A program made the position numbers and the translations under genes. The notes beneath the pieces were generated by a model that saw only the letters and a list, made by a program, of their open reading frames with translations, did not search any database and was not told the DNA's origin. From Channa striata (lineage: Eukaryota; Chordata; Actinopteri; Anabantiformes; Channidae), in assembly GCA_033026295.1 (NCBI GenBank), contig CM065184.1:14201501-14265500 (forward strand): 64,000 nucleotides of DNA, in the 5' to 3' direction. Below are positions 49,011 through 63,379 of the stretch, in pieces. Within the stretch, counting starts at the first letter, position 1; every line of letters begins with the position of its first letter.

Positions 49011-51358
49011 AAAACCCACTGTCATTAAAATATACAATGACAATATGATCACACAAAAACAATGCATTGCTTAAGCTTGATAAAGTCAATAAGACAAGTG
49101 CAATGGCTTTAAAGGGGAGAATATGCATATAAGCTGTAATAAAGATCTGTTTAAAATCTGGCAGCAAATAATACGGTCTTATTTTCTAAAGAGTAACAGG
49201 ACTTGGACAAGGCTTCAGTATCAGTTTTTTTTGCGAGGCTTTCAACACAATCCTTAAAAGAAAGACATTTATCAAGCCAAGATATTGGTAAACAAACAGC
49301 GATTATTCCCTCGGTCATCGCTACATCAAGAGAATTTGATTTAATAGAAAATAACATTAATTTTTTTTTTTTTGCATTCGATACAAGCTTGAGTTGAGAA
49401 CACTTGCAAAATATGTGTGTGTTTTGTGTTTATGTTGCTGCATATTTAACCAGACTGTCAATGGTAACCACTGAAGTCTGGCGCGCTGACACCAGTATTT
49501 ATTCTATTAAATAAGATAATTAATTTGAGGCTTTAGGTTTGTCAAAACAACCATATACGCACTTTATCTAATCCAAATTTCAGAGATTGAAGGTTACAGC
49601 ATGTGTGCCAATCATCTTCTTTTTAACTGCAATGAACACGAACCATTATTCATGCCACTAACATTTCCATGTCTATTTTGAGGCATTAGAGGCATGCTGG
49701 AAGACATCCATTTCCTTCAAAATGCTGCTCCTGAAACAGCTCCTGTAAAGTGCCTCCAGCACAGCAGTTAAGTCCTTCGCTGGGAATTCTTTAATTGCAT
49801 CGCTCGGCAATCACGACACACTCTGATCCTCTCGGGAAGATGAGTGTTTCTCTTGTGTCAATCAAATTTGCTGTGTTTAACCTCTGTCACCTGTCACTCA
49901 TCTGATTAAACACTGCGTGTAATGAGAAATGCCAACAGGGAAACTCTTGCTACAATGGGGCTGATGTAATAATTTTCAATAAAAGGTTCACCATAAAGTG
50001 CTGCATTCTCACCAGCGTGTATGAAATAGACTTGCATGGTTTACCTCTGAAATGCTGGTGGGTGATTATTTGAAAACCTCCAATCACAATCAATATACTG
50101 TGAAAGTTTGATTAGTCAAAACAACTTGCCAGGTATCTGACGAAGGTGACCAAGGTTAGTAAAGTTTATAGACTTGTTTTTTTGTTTGGTTTTCTTTTAT
50201 TTAGAACTGTAATGCAGTTGGCTAATAGATAACAGAATGTCATTCATGTGATAATGACACATTGCAGTTTTAATTACTTTTGTATATTTATTTAACCGAC
50301 AGAAAAACTTCAGACTTTAAGCCACCACGGACGAAGAAGGAAAGCAAAGGGAAGTTTTCCTCACAGCATACACTGTACTTCAGGGTTGGATGTCAAGTCC
50401 TCAGAAACAATGAATGCAGAACAATGCGTACTTGGAAGTCGGAAGTTGTAAACAGTGTAAACTGAGAAAAAGCATGTGATATGATATAAGGTCCAGAATG
50501 TCTAAAAAAAAAAAAAAGAGCTCATGGTGAGACTGTTTATTTAAACAGTTTCCAAGGTAAAGAAAGAATGCTGAAACCCAGCAACTGAAATATATATCTA
50601 AACCTTCACAGAAAGTTGAGTCAGATAGTATAAATAGTAAATTTCACTGCTCCTGTACAAATCAAACTGTCTTAAATATTGCCTCAAACTAAGATATAGA
50701 TATAAACTATGCATATCAGAGTTTGTTGCCAAGAAAAACCATATTAAAATTAAAATGTGCATTTCTGACTGGGAAACAACACTGTACAACTTCTTGGTAA
50801 AATTCTTCTCTGTCTAGGACGTCATTTCAAAATAATAAGAATCTCTCCTGATCTGGAGACATCCAATCTCCCCAGCCATTCTTAAATTTGCTAACTCCAG
50901 TGCCTGGCCTCCCAGCACTCATCTGTCTTCACCCACTTACAGCCGCTGTTGCTAGGTAACAGTTCACGCCTGCATGTACATATTAAGTTTTGTTTCAAAA
51001 CAATATTCAGTGGACAATGAATCGACTATTAAATGAAGTGTCGCAGAACAGTTCTGTTTAAATCCTTTGTGTAAGACACATTCATATACCCTCAAAATGA
51101 GTATATACACAATAAAACTTTTATGCAGTGCACTACTTTATTTGTGAGGAGAATAATATAATAACATTAATTTGTGATTCGATCGTAAATTACTCATGCC
51201 AAGCCTCAATATTCCGGCTGATCAGTATCAGCTTTCCTCTTACGTGGCCCAGAAACCTATTGCTGAACTAGTAACAGTAAATATTCTGCTTTGTAACCAA
51301 AACCTACAGGGGATTTCTAATTAGGTAAGGAAACAGTGCAACACTGCAAGTAGAAGAT

Positions 51359-51510
51359 GGAAGGATACGTGAGGAAGTGTGGAGGGGACTGATTGGGGAA
51401 CGGAGAGGGGGGAAGTAAGTTACGGGAGAGAGGTGGGAAAAAGTGGAAAGAGGGTAGAAGAATGGGAAGACGGAAGGAAAGAACAGCGGAGGATGACAGG
51501 AAGACTGGGG
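51359..51510 (+). repeat. purine-rich low-complexity tract
   Basis: The plus strand is mostly G and A for about 150 bases. Long frames on both strands reflect this bias, not coding. Confidence 0.7.
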
Positions 51511-52904
51511 ACTTATCAATTAATTATAATGCAACAGCAGCTCGAGACGGTCTTAGGAACAGACTGCAGCAGCGTATCGCAGTGATATGAGGGGAAGTTG
51601 AGGAGAACAGACACACTGAGAAATCAGAAGGATTTGTAGATTTGCACATTGATAGGTTTGGACAAAGAGAGATTGGATGGCAAAATTTGCACATAAAAAG
51701 ACCAACAATGAAACGAGATTGAGGGAATGATGGGAGAGACTAAAAAACCACAAAGGCCTCTTAAACATGAACTGAGAAGGCAGCAGGGCGGCCTTCCAGC
51801 CACCCTGTGCCTACATACCTGCTTGACAACCTGCCAGCTCTACATATCCCACGAATGATGCTCCAGAGGGGCCAGGCTCCGTGCCGACGCGTTCCAACAC
51901 AGAGCCCCTTTGAGTAGGCATGAGATGGTGGTTATGTGTCCAGGGATCAGTCTGGGTCGGCCAGCACTGCAGAGCTAATACGTGCCTAGACTTCTACCAC
52001 AAAGCCCCTCAGGCCCAACAGTCAATGAGCCCAGAGATTGCTGTGCCTCTTTCACTCTAGGAGCTCTAGATCTGAGGGTGAGAGTCGAGGGGCGAAGCCA
52101 CGGTGCCTTACAATGAGAAGTAAAACAAACAGATGTTTTAGTGGAGGATACAGCTGGCTGCTTCTACATCTCACTAGCCCCTGTTGTGTATTCAACATTA
52201 CCAGCATCACAGCACATTATCTTAGCAAGACACAATAGCAGCAACGGCTAAAAATATTTTAAATATAGTAAGGAGTGTAAATAAGAGTGTTTCACTGGGA
52301 TTTGTCTGTTTGTACGTATTTGCAATTCCCACAGACAACGTATATACCATCTTCAAATTATACTTGCAAATGTTGCATGGGAGTATTGGTAAGTGGGTTC
52401 ACAAGGATGTTGGGATCTAAGCTCGAGACCAGCGAGCTGAACAAATCGATGCGTTAAGAAATACCTACGGTATTTGCAAAGTGCAAAGTGAGCTTAATCA
52501 AGGCAGTTAAGCTGTTGTTGTTGTTGCTGGCAAACGATCCACGGACACGTGCAACACGTGACAGGACATCTCGGCTCCAAAGACCAGCTCTGAATACTTT
52601 GGAGAACACCTGCACAAAAACGCCAAAGTCCTCGCCTCTATTTTACTACGCTTTGTTAGGAACAAAGGGGACAGCGGCTCCCTTTTGGAACATATTTAGA
52701 GGATTTTTTTTTTAATCAGTTTGAATAAAACAAGAAAAGGATGCACACCACATCTCACATCTATTGAAGGCGGTACACACCAACGGTGAAACCACGCCAG
52801 TGGTTCTTTTTGAGTTGAGGCCTAATGAATCCAGGTGAATGAAAATACCACTTTGTGGGCAGGAACTTTAAATGTCTCAGATAAATAACCAATGTCAAAG
52901 TACA

Positions 52905-52943
52905 GGAAATACATATACATACACATATATATATACATACATT
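52905..52943 (+). repeat. AT/ACAT-rich simple sequence
   Basis: Alternating CATA and TATA units. Confidence 0.8.
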
Positions 52944-53189
52944 TCTTTATGCAAATTTGTTTTTGTAGTGATGCACAATCACACATTTTCCATTAGATTA
53001 AAAATACAGTTTGAAAACACCTGAAAATTTTTTTTTAATTTAAAATCTTACTTGTGTGTGGCCTTTCTCTGACTAACTACTGCTTTTGTTGTCATTATCT
53101 TCCATGACATTTCATTTAATCCAAAAGAAGTTTTCTTTCTTCCAAAAGTTATTGGTTCATTAGCTCCAAACATACTAACCTAGCTAACG

Positions 53190-53261
53190 TCTTCTTCTTC
53201 TTCTTCTTTTTCTTCTTCTTCTTCTTTTTTTTTTTTTTTTTTTTCTTCTTCTTCTTCTTCT
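53190..53261 (+). repeat. (CTT)n - T tract - (CTT)n, start of a possible interspersed repeat
   Basis: CTT units flank a central run of about 20 T. The adjoining sequence (GGTGCATATCGCCCCCTGC, then GGAGTGTCAG up to about 53335) resembles a fish repeat that pairs a CTT tract with a 'gtgcattaccgccacctgctgg' motif. Recognition of the latter is tentative. Confidence 0.6.
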
Positions 53262-56200
53262 ACCTCGTTGCTGACGTGTCATGATCCATGTACTTTGGTG
53301 CATATCGCCCCCTGCTGCTCCGGAGTGTCAGTGAACCTCCTTCACCTCAGTCCTGGTCATTCAAACAGCTTTGTTCATTTTATTCTGCAAAAGTTTGTTG
53401 GATTTAGAGAAACACCATGTTCGATTTGTTGTCTAATTAGTGCAGCTCTGCTCATTAAAAGATAATTTTGGCTATGGTATGTGAGTGAATATCTACTTGT
53501 AGACTCAATTACAAAGTCTACTTTAGAAATGTGTTCAAAGCCTCAGAGGAACTGCGATTGTTAGATATTAATATGATAATCATTATAATCAGTCAGTGAA
53601 AATTGTCTTTTATCTTGAAATGTTATCATGACATTTTTTGTACAGTACAAGTTGTTAATTAATTAAGACCATGGCCACAAAGTCTAGCAACATATTTCAG
53701 CTTCTTCTCAGGCGATGTTAATTGTAGCTGTACTTAAAGCCACCACATTTAATATTCTAATATTTTGACAATAAAGAATTTTAAGAGGTTTGTGAAATCA
53801 CTTTGAAATAACAGAAAATCGTTTACAAGTTTTCATGTTTTGGTCTTAAAATTCTTATGCAACATTAGAATATGAGATGAAGCTGTAGCTCATGGAGTCA
53901 GGGTTTAAATATTGTAGTGATGAGGCAAACGGCTGTGTTTGACTGTGCACCGATTCACTGCTATCACACGATCAAAGGATCCCACACATCCAGGTCAATT
54001 TCATGATGGATTCATCAGAGTTGAGTTGCTGTGTCTGATCGAACGTCCCAAAGCTTCTTGATCACTGCATGGTTCTAAAACCCGATTCTTCACTCTGACA
54101 CTACATGGGGTTTTTCTCTCTCGCTCTCTCTCCTCAATCAATTCCCAGTTTACTTCAGGGTGGAAATTATCATCACTGCTTCTGAAGCATCAACATGAAA
54201 GCTGATTTTTTTTTTTTTCATCATGGCGGCCAAAGGATTTTTTTTTCCTCTGTGAGCACAATATTTTTCAAACACCCTGTGCAGTTGAACACTATTTTGG
54301 TCTTAGTGTAAAATTACTTCAGGTGAGGCTCAGGCTCAGCGACGGCGCTGTGACTGGCATACTGAGTGACAGCACACCGGCAACGCAGGTGGAGACATGA
54401 TGGGAGAGTGAATGCGGGATGATAGAAAAACTATTAAGCTGCTGAAAATTAAATCAGAAACATGAAAAAATAAAAGGCACCAGGCCAAACAATTCACGCA
54501 GACAGTGAACGTGTTAGTATTTTACACCACATTTACAACAATATGCACAAACCACTGGGCTGTCAGAGCTAAATGCAACTAATCAGAACCTAATTTGTCA
54601 GTTTTATGGGATGATGACACAGAAATGTTTATTATGCTGAGGTAAGCTTAAGATAATGGTGCATGTCTTAAAAGCCCAGCATGTTTAATTCGAGGAAGCA
54701 CCATGATGGAATAAGCAGGTGCTTAATAAGGACGTCATGATTGAATATTAGTCAGAATGCAAATTTATAAAGATTAAAGAATTAAATGAAGTTCATAACA
54801 CAGTCTGTTCACTGCTGCATGAATGAATAATATATTATGTATAGTTTACGATAAATATTTATCTATCTATGACAATAAATGTTATTAAAGTTTAAATTAA
54901 AGAACTGATTGATATGAACTATTTAGATATATTTCCATTGGTTGTTGTTTCCGACACAACAAAAGCTGATAATAACTTTTAAACACGTGGCAGACAAAAA
55001 GCCAGATGCAAACCAGAACTAAGCCAAACAAAGATTGAAATATCTGGAATTATTAAAATGGTCAGTGCATCACGGTGGTTTTTCTCCTCCACTTTTTCAG
55101 TAAAACAAATAAAACAAGCACGCAGAAACTTGAAACCACAGGCAACTGAACTACGGGAGAAAACTGAAACACCTGCAACAAACGAACTGACATTGTTTCG
55201 CCTTTTTCCAGTAAGAGGTTTTTGTTGCGCTCTGACTTTAAGAACTCAAGTGAGCTGCTGCCAAAAATGTGCAATGTTGACCCCCACCTTTGTCATAGCA
55301 ACAAGCTCACCATTATAATCAGCATTTTTCCGCTCATTGCTCATTCCTGTCAGTGTTTAAGAAGTCGTTTTATTTCGGACCCCGTCGTTATTCTCGGCAC
55401 TTGTCCTCAGACGTTCATCTCACCTGATCGCCACCTGCCTCACACCCTCCCAATCATCTCAACAGAGCCATAGGATGTACATCTGCTGGTCCCTCGTCAC
55501 ATGGGCCTGTTCGTTTCCCTGCCTTCTGCTAAATGATGTCTGCTCCCTTTTTGGATTTGAGCCCTGATTTCTTTATTTGTCAATTTTAGCCTGTGGAAAT
55601 TCCGAGCATCAGGTCAATTGGCTTAGGTTGTATATTGTAGAAAATAGACTTTAATCTGCCTTTGGTTCCTCAAAACCACTTCTGTGCTACAATATCTGCT
55701 TTTAAGGCAATTAGCGTCACATCCTGAAAAGCACCTTTAGAGAAAAATGTGTTTCTCTCAGAGCAAGTGTTTATGCATTCTGCTGCATTAAGAATGCATG
55801 GCCTTTTATTGATTCAGCCTGGCCAACACATTTGTTTTTTATGAAAGTGAAACCCAGGTTTCACCTGAGTGTCTTGCACACCTTGAAAAACTTTGCATAT
55901 TTCTATGTTAAATCTCGGATGTAACCTCAGTCCATCAGTGCTCGCATTTGTCTAAATTATGTTTTATCAATTTTCTTAGTCGCAGAAATGGTAAAAAAAA
56001 AAAAATTCCTTAAGCAACCTTAATGAAATTAAGGGTTGATTAGTGATTTCACGCGGGGCTGTGTACATTCTGTTTTTGTCTTGTTAAAACGGATAATGAA
56101 TCGACTGCTGCACCGAACAGCAGGGCTCATGCATATCCTCCCCAGGTGTTACCCCCATATGTAAATTCCAAATCAGTTTTGTCCTTCATGCTACAACAGA

Positions 56201-56492
56201 ACCTTGGAAGTGTAATTTGCAGGGCTCGCAGCACCATCCATTGGTCAACAGTATTTCCTTCATTAACGATGTCACTAAAACCTCAGCCTAACCCTGATCC
56301 AGTGTGAGTTTATGTGCCATGCACAGGCCTGATTGCTGTGCCCCAACAACTGAGCAGCCTGGCAGGCCTAGAATTAGAGGCAGCAACCCAGCAGTGATCC
56401 CCGGAGGAACGTGGTCCCCTGGTTGATTGCTGAGCTGAGGCTCTGATGAGGAGGGTAATTAAAGGAGATGAGAGCATTAATAGTGCATGTGA

Positions 56493-56494
<2 letters not shown>

Positions 56495-56529
<35 letters not shown>
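56495..56529 (+). repeat. (GT)n microsatellite
   Basis: A 35-base GT tract. Confidence 0.95.
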
Positions 56530-56530
<1 letters not shown>

Positions 56531-59500
56531 ATTCAAGTGCGAGGAGATAAGGCTAAAAGGATGACAGGAGGCTGTGACGTCGATCTCAGTCTCGTGTGTG
56601 ACACTTTCTCTCCGACTCCGTCTAACTGTCGGAACACACAAAAGGCTTCGGTTCGGTTTATTTTGAAGCACACACACAACCATTCATAGCCCACACACAC
56701 GGGCGACGGGTCAGAGGGGCCAGTCAGAGGAACATGCAGGGGTGTTCATCTTACGTTACTATCCTCCACTCTGCTGCCATGGCTACCACAAATAGGCAGC
56801 GAGACACACGAACACGCATGTTGAGACACGCACACCTAAAAACACGGAGTGCGTTTGCATGAAAAGGGAGAGAAAAAAGCAGATGATGGGCAACAAAAGC
56901 AGCTCGCGTCCACAGTGCGGCTGTGAATGCACACGCAGCAGGTGCTGTAACAAGCTTTTTCCTCTGTCCACTATTTTACAAGGATTCCTGTTTCTGCAGC
57001 CATGGCAAACCTTCCTCCGTCCATGTGCTGTCAGAGCTGGAACAAGAACAGAATATGAGAAAAGAGACTGGAGCCAGTGCGGACGGTGCGATTTAAGGAG
57101 GGAATAAGAAATGGGTGAAGGAGCCCAAAACAGAAAGGTGCAGGCACAAAGACTGAGGAGCTAAAAATGGATATATATTCTTACTATGGTACATAATTTG
57201 CTCTTCCGGACTCTCTTTTTGTAGTTCAGGTGTAGCTCTATCCGGACGAGCGAGGATAATCAGAGCAGAGATGGAGAAACTCCAGGTGAACTTTCCAAAG
57301 TCTACCGGGCTCACTCCATGCAAGCGGGAGCTTAGGGAGAGCCAGGCAGCCACACGCTGCTGTTGTGGAATTACCATGCAAATGTTTTTTAGCCGCGCAT
57401 GGATTTAGAAACAACAAAGCCACTTTAACACCGGCAACCTCAGTTTAAAAGGTTTTCATGCCCGGCAGGCTCACCTCGACTCTTAAAAGGGTCCAGAGAA
57501 GCGGGTGTCAGCCATGGTTACGTTGCCCTGAATTGATCAGTAATGGGAAACGCCGTGAGGACAGATGGATACGTCTGTCTCCGCCTAGTGGATATTTATC
57601 GTGCCAAATGCATAACTGACAGTTGTATTCATGCTTGGCTCCTTATTAAGGACTTCCTGCCTGACTGAAGATCACGGTTTTCTTTGATATTTTTATCCAG
57701 AGGTGTGATTAGGATGTCGAGTAGACTGACTTGTCATTCCCTTTGCCCCTCGAGTTCTTGTGGCTCAGACCCAGTTCATATCAATTAACAAGTTCAGTTC
57801 AAAAGTTCATGATCCCCGGAGCCGCCGACGGCACCAAGTAATGTTTCAGTGGAGCAGAGCGAGTTCATGCTTTTCATGTTCGTGTTTTGCCATAAGGTGA
57901 AAGTCCCAACTGAGCTTAATTGGAGGATGTATCAGTGTTCCAGGCTCCTTTTAATGTACATTTGTATCTCAAACGGCCAAAGTTATTTGAAGATGGAACA
58001 CGTATGTAGATGTGCAAGAAATGATCCTTCCTGCATCCCAGTTTTGAACGAGAGAGGAGAGTGTGTGACACAGCTGCAGTTGTTTGCTGGTTGGTTGCTC
58101 ATCTCCACTTCACCCACATTATCCGTCAGCTTTTCCGAGCACATTTGTTTCATCACCTGCTGCTGCACATAAGACGAACAATGTGCTTTGTTTAGTGAGC
58201 ACGAACACTCCTCTTTCTTATTTGAATCCATTCATCGATCAATGGGATTCTAATTTTGTCCAGTATTTTGGTTCAGGACACACGCAAAACAAGAGACATT
58301 CCCATCAACCTCGGCTGCGTGCCGTGTGTTTCTGTGCTAATTACTACATGATAAGTGAGGCAACTGTCCCATGCAGCACAAACACCCAAGTCAAACGACC
58401 ACTGGCGTGACAAGCTATTACAACATCATCCTTGTGAAGCCATTAAATTCCGTTGTGAACAAGAAATTAACTGCAAATAGAAACTTCCGTGCTCACTGCA
58501 GATCACTCCGCCATTGTTGCTGCACTCTGAACAGGATTTTCATTATGTCTCCGTGCTGCAAAAGACGACGACGTGCGAAGTATAGAACGCCACAAATTTG
58601 GGTTGCTTAATATTTTTTTAAGGCCTCCATTTTCCTAAATAATTTTCTTGTCTATATTTGCTTCAGAAAGTGACTTCCTCCATTTCTTAGAATTACTTTC
58701 TAGTACTTGCATTTAGAAAAAAATTGTGAAACTGTTGAATTGAGCTGGGAAACAGTGGAGAGGGAACGAGTGATGCTGACAGGTACTGCAAAGATATAAT
58801 GAGACCAAGACAGCGACAGTTTTTTTTCCCCCCTATCAAAAACCCTGCGTGTCTTCTCAATTGCATCATGGTCTATTAAAGATGCTGCTGCTGGAGGAGA
58901 AACTGGCATTTCTGCTTCTGTTATGATCTAATATATACAGTTTGTGCTTATGATAGATTTCCCCCTGTACGATTGTCGATGCAAACAGAACTGTGTTTAA
59001 TCACTTTCAAACCTCACAGGTGTGTCGCTTCAGACGCCACACACGTCACATTTAATTTAAAACCCAACAAAACGATTTTTGGGCCAGTTGCTCGGCTACT
59101 ACCTGCTTGTGTCCAGAAAGAGTTTCCCGTTTTGACCACCATGGCTTAAAAAACATCACCTCCTATTATTCCACGAATCGTGGACGTCGGTGATGTTGGC
59201 TCTCGCTGCCTGTAAATTACATCACAGAATAAAATCTTCAATCTGTGTTTTGTAGCTGTGAGGAAAGTCATGTTTACAAATTTGAATTACAGCTGCCCAA
59301 GGTCATAAAATAAACATGAGGCATTCTTATTTATAATGAATCTGTGCTTTAATTTGGATTGTGGAGGAGCTGTGAATTTTAAACGTCCTCATAACGTGCT
59401 CCTGACCATGCAGCACAGACTGGAAAATGAGTTACCTGAAGATACAGAAGGTAACCGCTGAACCGGGGAGTATAACATGCCTACAGGCTGTTCATCATCT

Positions 59501-62500
59501 CCTCACTCCATTCAGGCTCGGCTGAACTCCAACTCATTTCACTTTGTGCAACTTTCACTGTGCGATATGCACAGAGACAAGTTTATGCTAATTAAAAAAC
59601 ATTGCACCTTCTCCCTGGATTCCTTATTATACACCTGAAAGAGGTTTGGATTGTGATGATGCAAAGAGATAAAAGTTGTTTGCGGGGACTTCATAAGCAG
59701 CTATAAGGCTCGAAATACTGGCACACTGAAGAAATCAGAATAAGTTCTAGTGCCGTCATGCAGCTAGAAGTTGTAATCACGAAGGCTCCAAGCGGAAAAC
59801 TGCACTGGGGAGATGCTGGCCTGAAAGTTTGCCTCACTCGAAAGTGTTAACACTCTCACAGGGAATTACCTGCTTGTGTGTAAGTGTCATCCGCTTAAAG
59901 GAAAATCCAAAATCCAAAACATGCTCCTGTAAGAAGAAGTTTCTCTGAGAAAAAGCTCTTAGCTGGTTGGTTCAGTTTAGTGGGTTAAGAAAATCCCGAG
60001 CAGTCCAGCAGCAAATCCATTCAGGCAAAATAAAATGCAAAATATATTCCACACCAACAGAGGCGACAAAACATTCCCAGATCGATGCTTTCCTTTGTTA
60101 AAAGCACAACCACAAACCTTTCCTCGCCCTCGGGGGCTGAGCACTTTTTATTTTATTTTTTGACTACGAAAAAGTTTCGCAGCTCTTTTCTTTTCCCTTA
60201 TTGTTCGTCTACCTTTGTAGCAAGAAAAGATGGCCCTCAGGAATATCACTGTCCTGTTCTATTTCCACAGAACAGACGCAGCTATTTTTCATAATCTTCT
60301 TGCACTGGCAGCCATCCATTGTGTGGTTTTGGTGTAATTCTGCATTTACAGTGGGTGTTTTTAGTATGTTTTATTTGGCATCTTTCAGAAACTTTACTGT
60401 TTGGGATCCATCTCACTTCTCACGTCTGCACCACCTGTCCAGCACCAGAGCGAGTCCTGAGGAAAGTAAAAGTTTAACCAGTTCAGAATCCGAACGTTTC
60501 TCTCAGCGGTCGGTGGAGACCAAAACAAAGGCAACACTCAGCTGCAGAAATACAGTTTCACATTAATGCAAATTGCAAACAGGAAACTGTTACATTCATC
60601 ATAGCGACCTAAAGGTCCAGTGTGTTACTGTTGTAACAAAATAACACATTTACTAATACATAAATATCTAGTTCTATATGGATATTAAACATCAAGTATA
60701 TTTAATCATCCACCTTTATTTAGAATAGTCAATTTTTACTCTCAGTGACAACTGAGCATATGATGATGCTGCTGACGGCCATGAGAGAGTTTTGAGTTTA
60801 AACATAATTAGAAAAGTCTGTGAATGATTTGTTCATACATTTAAAATGTAAGAACTTGTCTAATGCAGCTTTGTTGAATATTTAATTGTTGACTAAACTT
60901 AACACTTGTACAGTAAATGACTTGATATCTGTGCACATCATTACTGTCTGTAGCAGTGTTATTTCTTACGGGTGCTGAATCACAGAGTTAAAGCTTCATC
61001 AACTGATGGGAACAGAAAGTATGAGAGGAAAAAGTCTCTCCATGGCCTGAGCCCATAGGCCTGCAACATTTCCTTTACACATTTCACATTAAAATGATTC
61101 AGCAAATCCTCCAGAAATCCTCATTCTGTCTGCAGGCAACTGAAGTCCTATTGTATCTCAGGAGTGTTGTGTTTATAAAATTGGCTCCATCCAATGTGAT
61201 AACTTCAACAAAATCTGTGCACTACATTTCACAGCGCACATTTTCAAACTTTCCCATCTCGAGGCAACTTCGACTCACTGCTGCTGTTTCTCCGAGCTGC
61301 TGTAAAAAAAAAAAGTCCAGGGTGTGAACGACGCTCTGGATTTGGAGGACGGGGTGAAGTTGTGCTTTATTAACCCCCGATGAAATACAGGCGTGAGTCC
61401 GACCTTACAAAGCCCCATGTCTCCACCTTCCCTGTGATGGTGAATGTCTGTTCTCAAAGAGGATTTTGGCAAGTTCCCTCCAGTTCTTCTCTGTGTTCTC
61501 CCCCCGGCACTGCGCCCTTACAGGGAACCCTGCCACGGGAAAGGATTAATATTAATTCCCTCCAAATTGCTCTGAGATTCAATTATGCAAGATAATGCAA
61601 ATACAAAGTCTTCCAGGTCTGTTTTACTTCCTACACACACAAAAATACAAAAACACAAAAAAAGTATTGTCTGATAAAGCAATTTTCTCTGTTCCACTCG
61701 TGTGCGTGAGCTTTCCCCCCGTGTTGGTGAATTATCAGTGTGCAAAAGCGGCTGCTAATGTATAATACAAGTAAAACTTCACCGTGGAATACAGCTTCAG
61801 TATTGAAAGCCCTCTTTGCCTTGTCATCTCTCAGTGCCATTGAAAGTTTTGCCTAGCTGAGCGCCGGCCTCCGGGGAAGTATCACAGGGACCATTAGGTC
61901 GGAAAAAAAGGAGGTCTTCAAACTCCGTTTAGAGGCTTTTGCTGCTGATGTTTTGCTTTGCCTTTTCCGAAGCCACAGGGGTCTCTGCTAGTTGGGCTGG
62001 CGTGCCCTCAAATGCTTCACACTGGCAGTTAATCACTTAGATCTCCAGCAACAAAACCAGCCAGGCCAAGGGAGAAAGAAATACATAAGAGAGAGAAAGA
62101 CGGAACACGAGACTGACAGTCAGACAGAGCGAGAAATAACTCGGACTCGGGGTTTTTTTCAGTGCAGAAAAAGCGATAAAGGGAAAGAAATGGTGTGAAA
62201 TGTGGTGACTATGAACAGATACCTTCTCCGTGTTAATTGTGACTCACACACGCTGAATACTTCTGCTGCACACAGGAGCAGAAACCACTACGCACGGTCC
62301 CTCGGTCTCTTGCTGGACTTGCTGCTGGTTGGTCTAAGATGTGAACCACAGCGTATTAGCAGCTTGAGCCATAAGGACGAAGGACTCCTCTTCTGCTGCA
62401 GTGACTTTGAAAAAACAATATGTCTCTCGCGAGTCCCTCAACTTTATCGGAGCCGATACGGCATCAGTGGAGTGTCCCTTTAAAAATGATAGCTCTGGCA

Positions 62501-63340
62501 GACAGAAATAATCTTCCGCTGAAGAAAACTTGGAACTGCGCTGCAGCCTATTATCTACTATCTACAGTGAAAACAGTAGTTAAACGTGACAGGATGAATT
62601 AAAAGGACAGGCGGAGCGACTCGGAGGGCCGGGGACGTGAGACACTTCTAAGATAATGATATCTAAAGATACACTGAAATGTTTTCGATTCAAATATGAG
62701 CAGCAGGGAGCTTTTTTGCCTCTCATTTTCCCAGTCACCCTTCAAATAAACCTTCAAATAAAAGCAAAGTGTCACAAAAACAAACTGCAGCGGCTGTGTG
62801 AAGGGGGCACGGTCGACCCCGGTTTCACGCAACAGCGAGGAACAATTGGGGATGTACGCAGCAGGAGAAATCTTTACATGTGATTCATTATTATTTATGT
62901 ATTCTTTCTGTTGCATGAGTTTCTTGATCTTGTGATCTCGGGACAGACACGCGCACAAACACACACGTGAATTAGCAAAGGCACCTGAACTCCTCGTAAC
63001 GTTCTTACAACCCAACCCACACACTTGGCCTCCTTTCACAGCACCCAGCCACAGAATTAGCCGTGTAAAAGCAGAAAACTCAAAACCCAAAAGTTGTCTG
63101 ATTAATAGAAATTATCATACTGCCGCTGATTTGTGAATGTTTATTCGGAGGGTGTTGTGCTGCACTGTGGGAATTTCCTTGCGAATGTATGTGTTAATGC
63201 ACAAAGAGAAGTGGGTGTCTGATTTGTGCAACGAATTGAAATGAAACAATCTCTTTGCAATTGACCCAGGAACCTCCACTCGGGGCCACCTGAGGGAGCC
63301 GGGAATGACGTCCATCTCGAATGAACAACCTCCTGCTCCC

Positions 63341-63343
<3 letters not shown>

Positions 63344-63375
<32 letters not shown>
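63344..63375 (+). repeat. (AC)16 microsatellite
   Basis: A 32-base AC tract. Confidence 0.95.

Positions 63376-63379
<4 letters not shown>

Larger units (their letters stand above)
44200..53150. other. grid1 upstream flank, part 3: no gene recognised
   Basis: AT-rich, gene-free sequence with octamer and homeodomain-rich blocks at 44280-44500, 46440-46620 and 49770-50060. It also has a GT tract (46057), a C run (45736), a GATA repeat (47431) and a purine-rich tract (51359-51510). The frame at 48513-48875 (120 codons) has no recognisable domain. Confidence 0.6.

Noticed and set aside
62599..63090. 163-codon minus-strand frame
   Set aside because: No domain is recognised. It may be chance; a codon-conservation test would decide.
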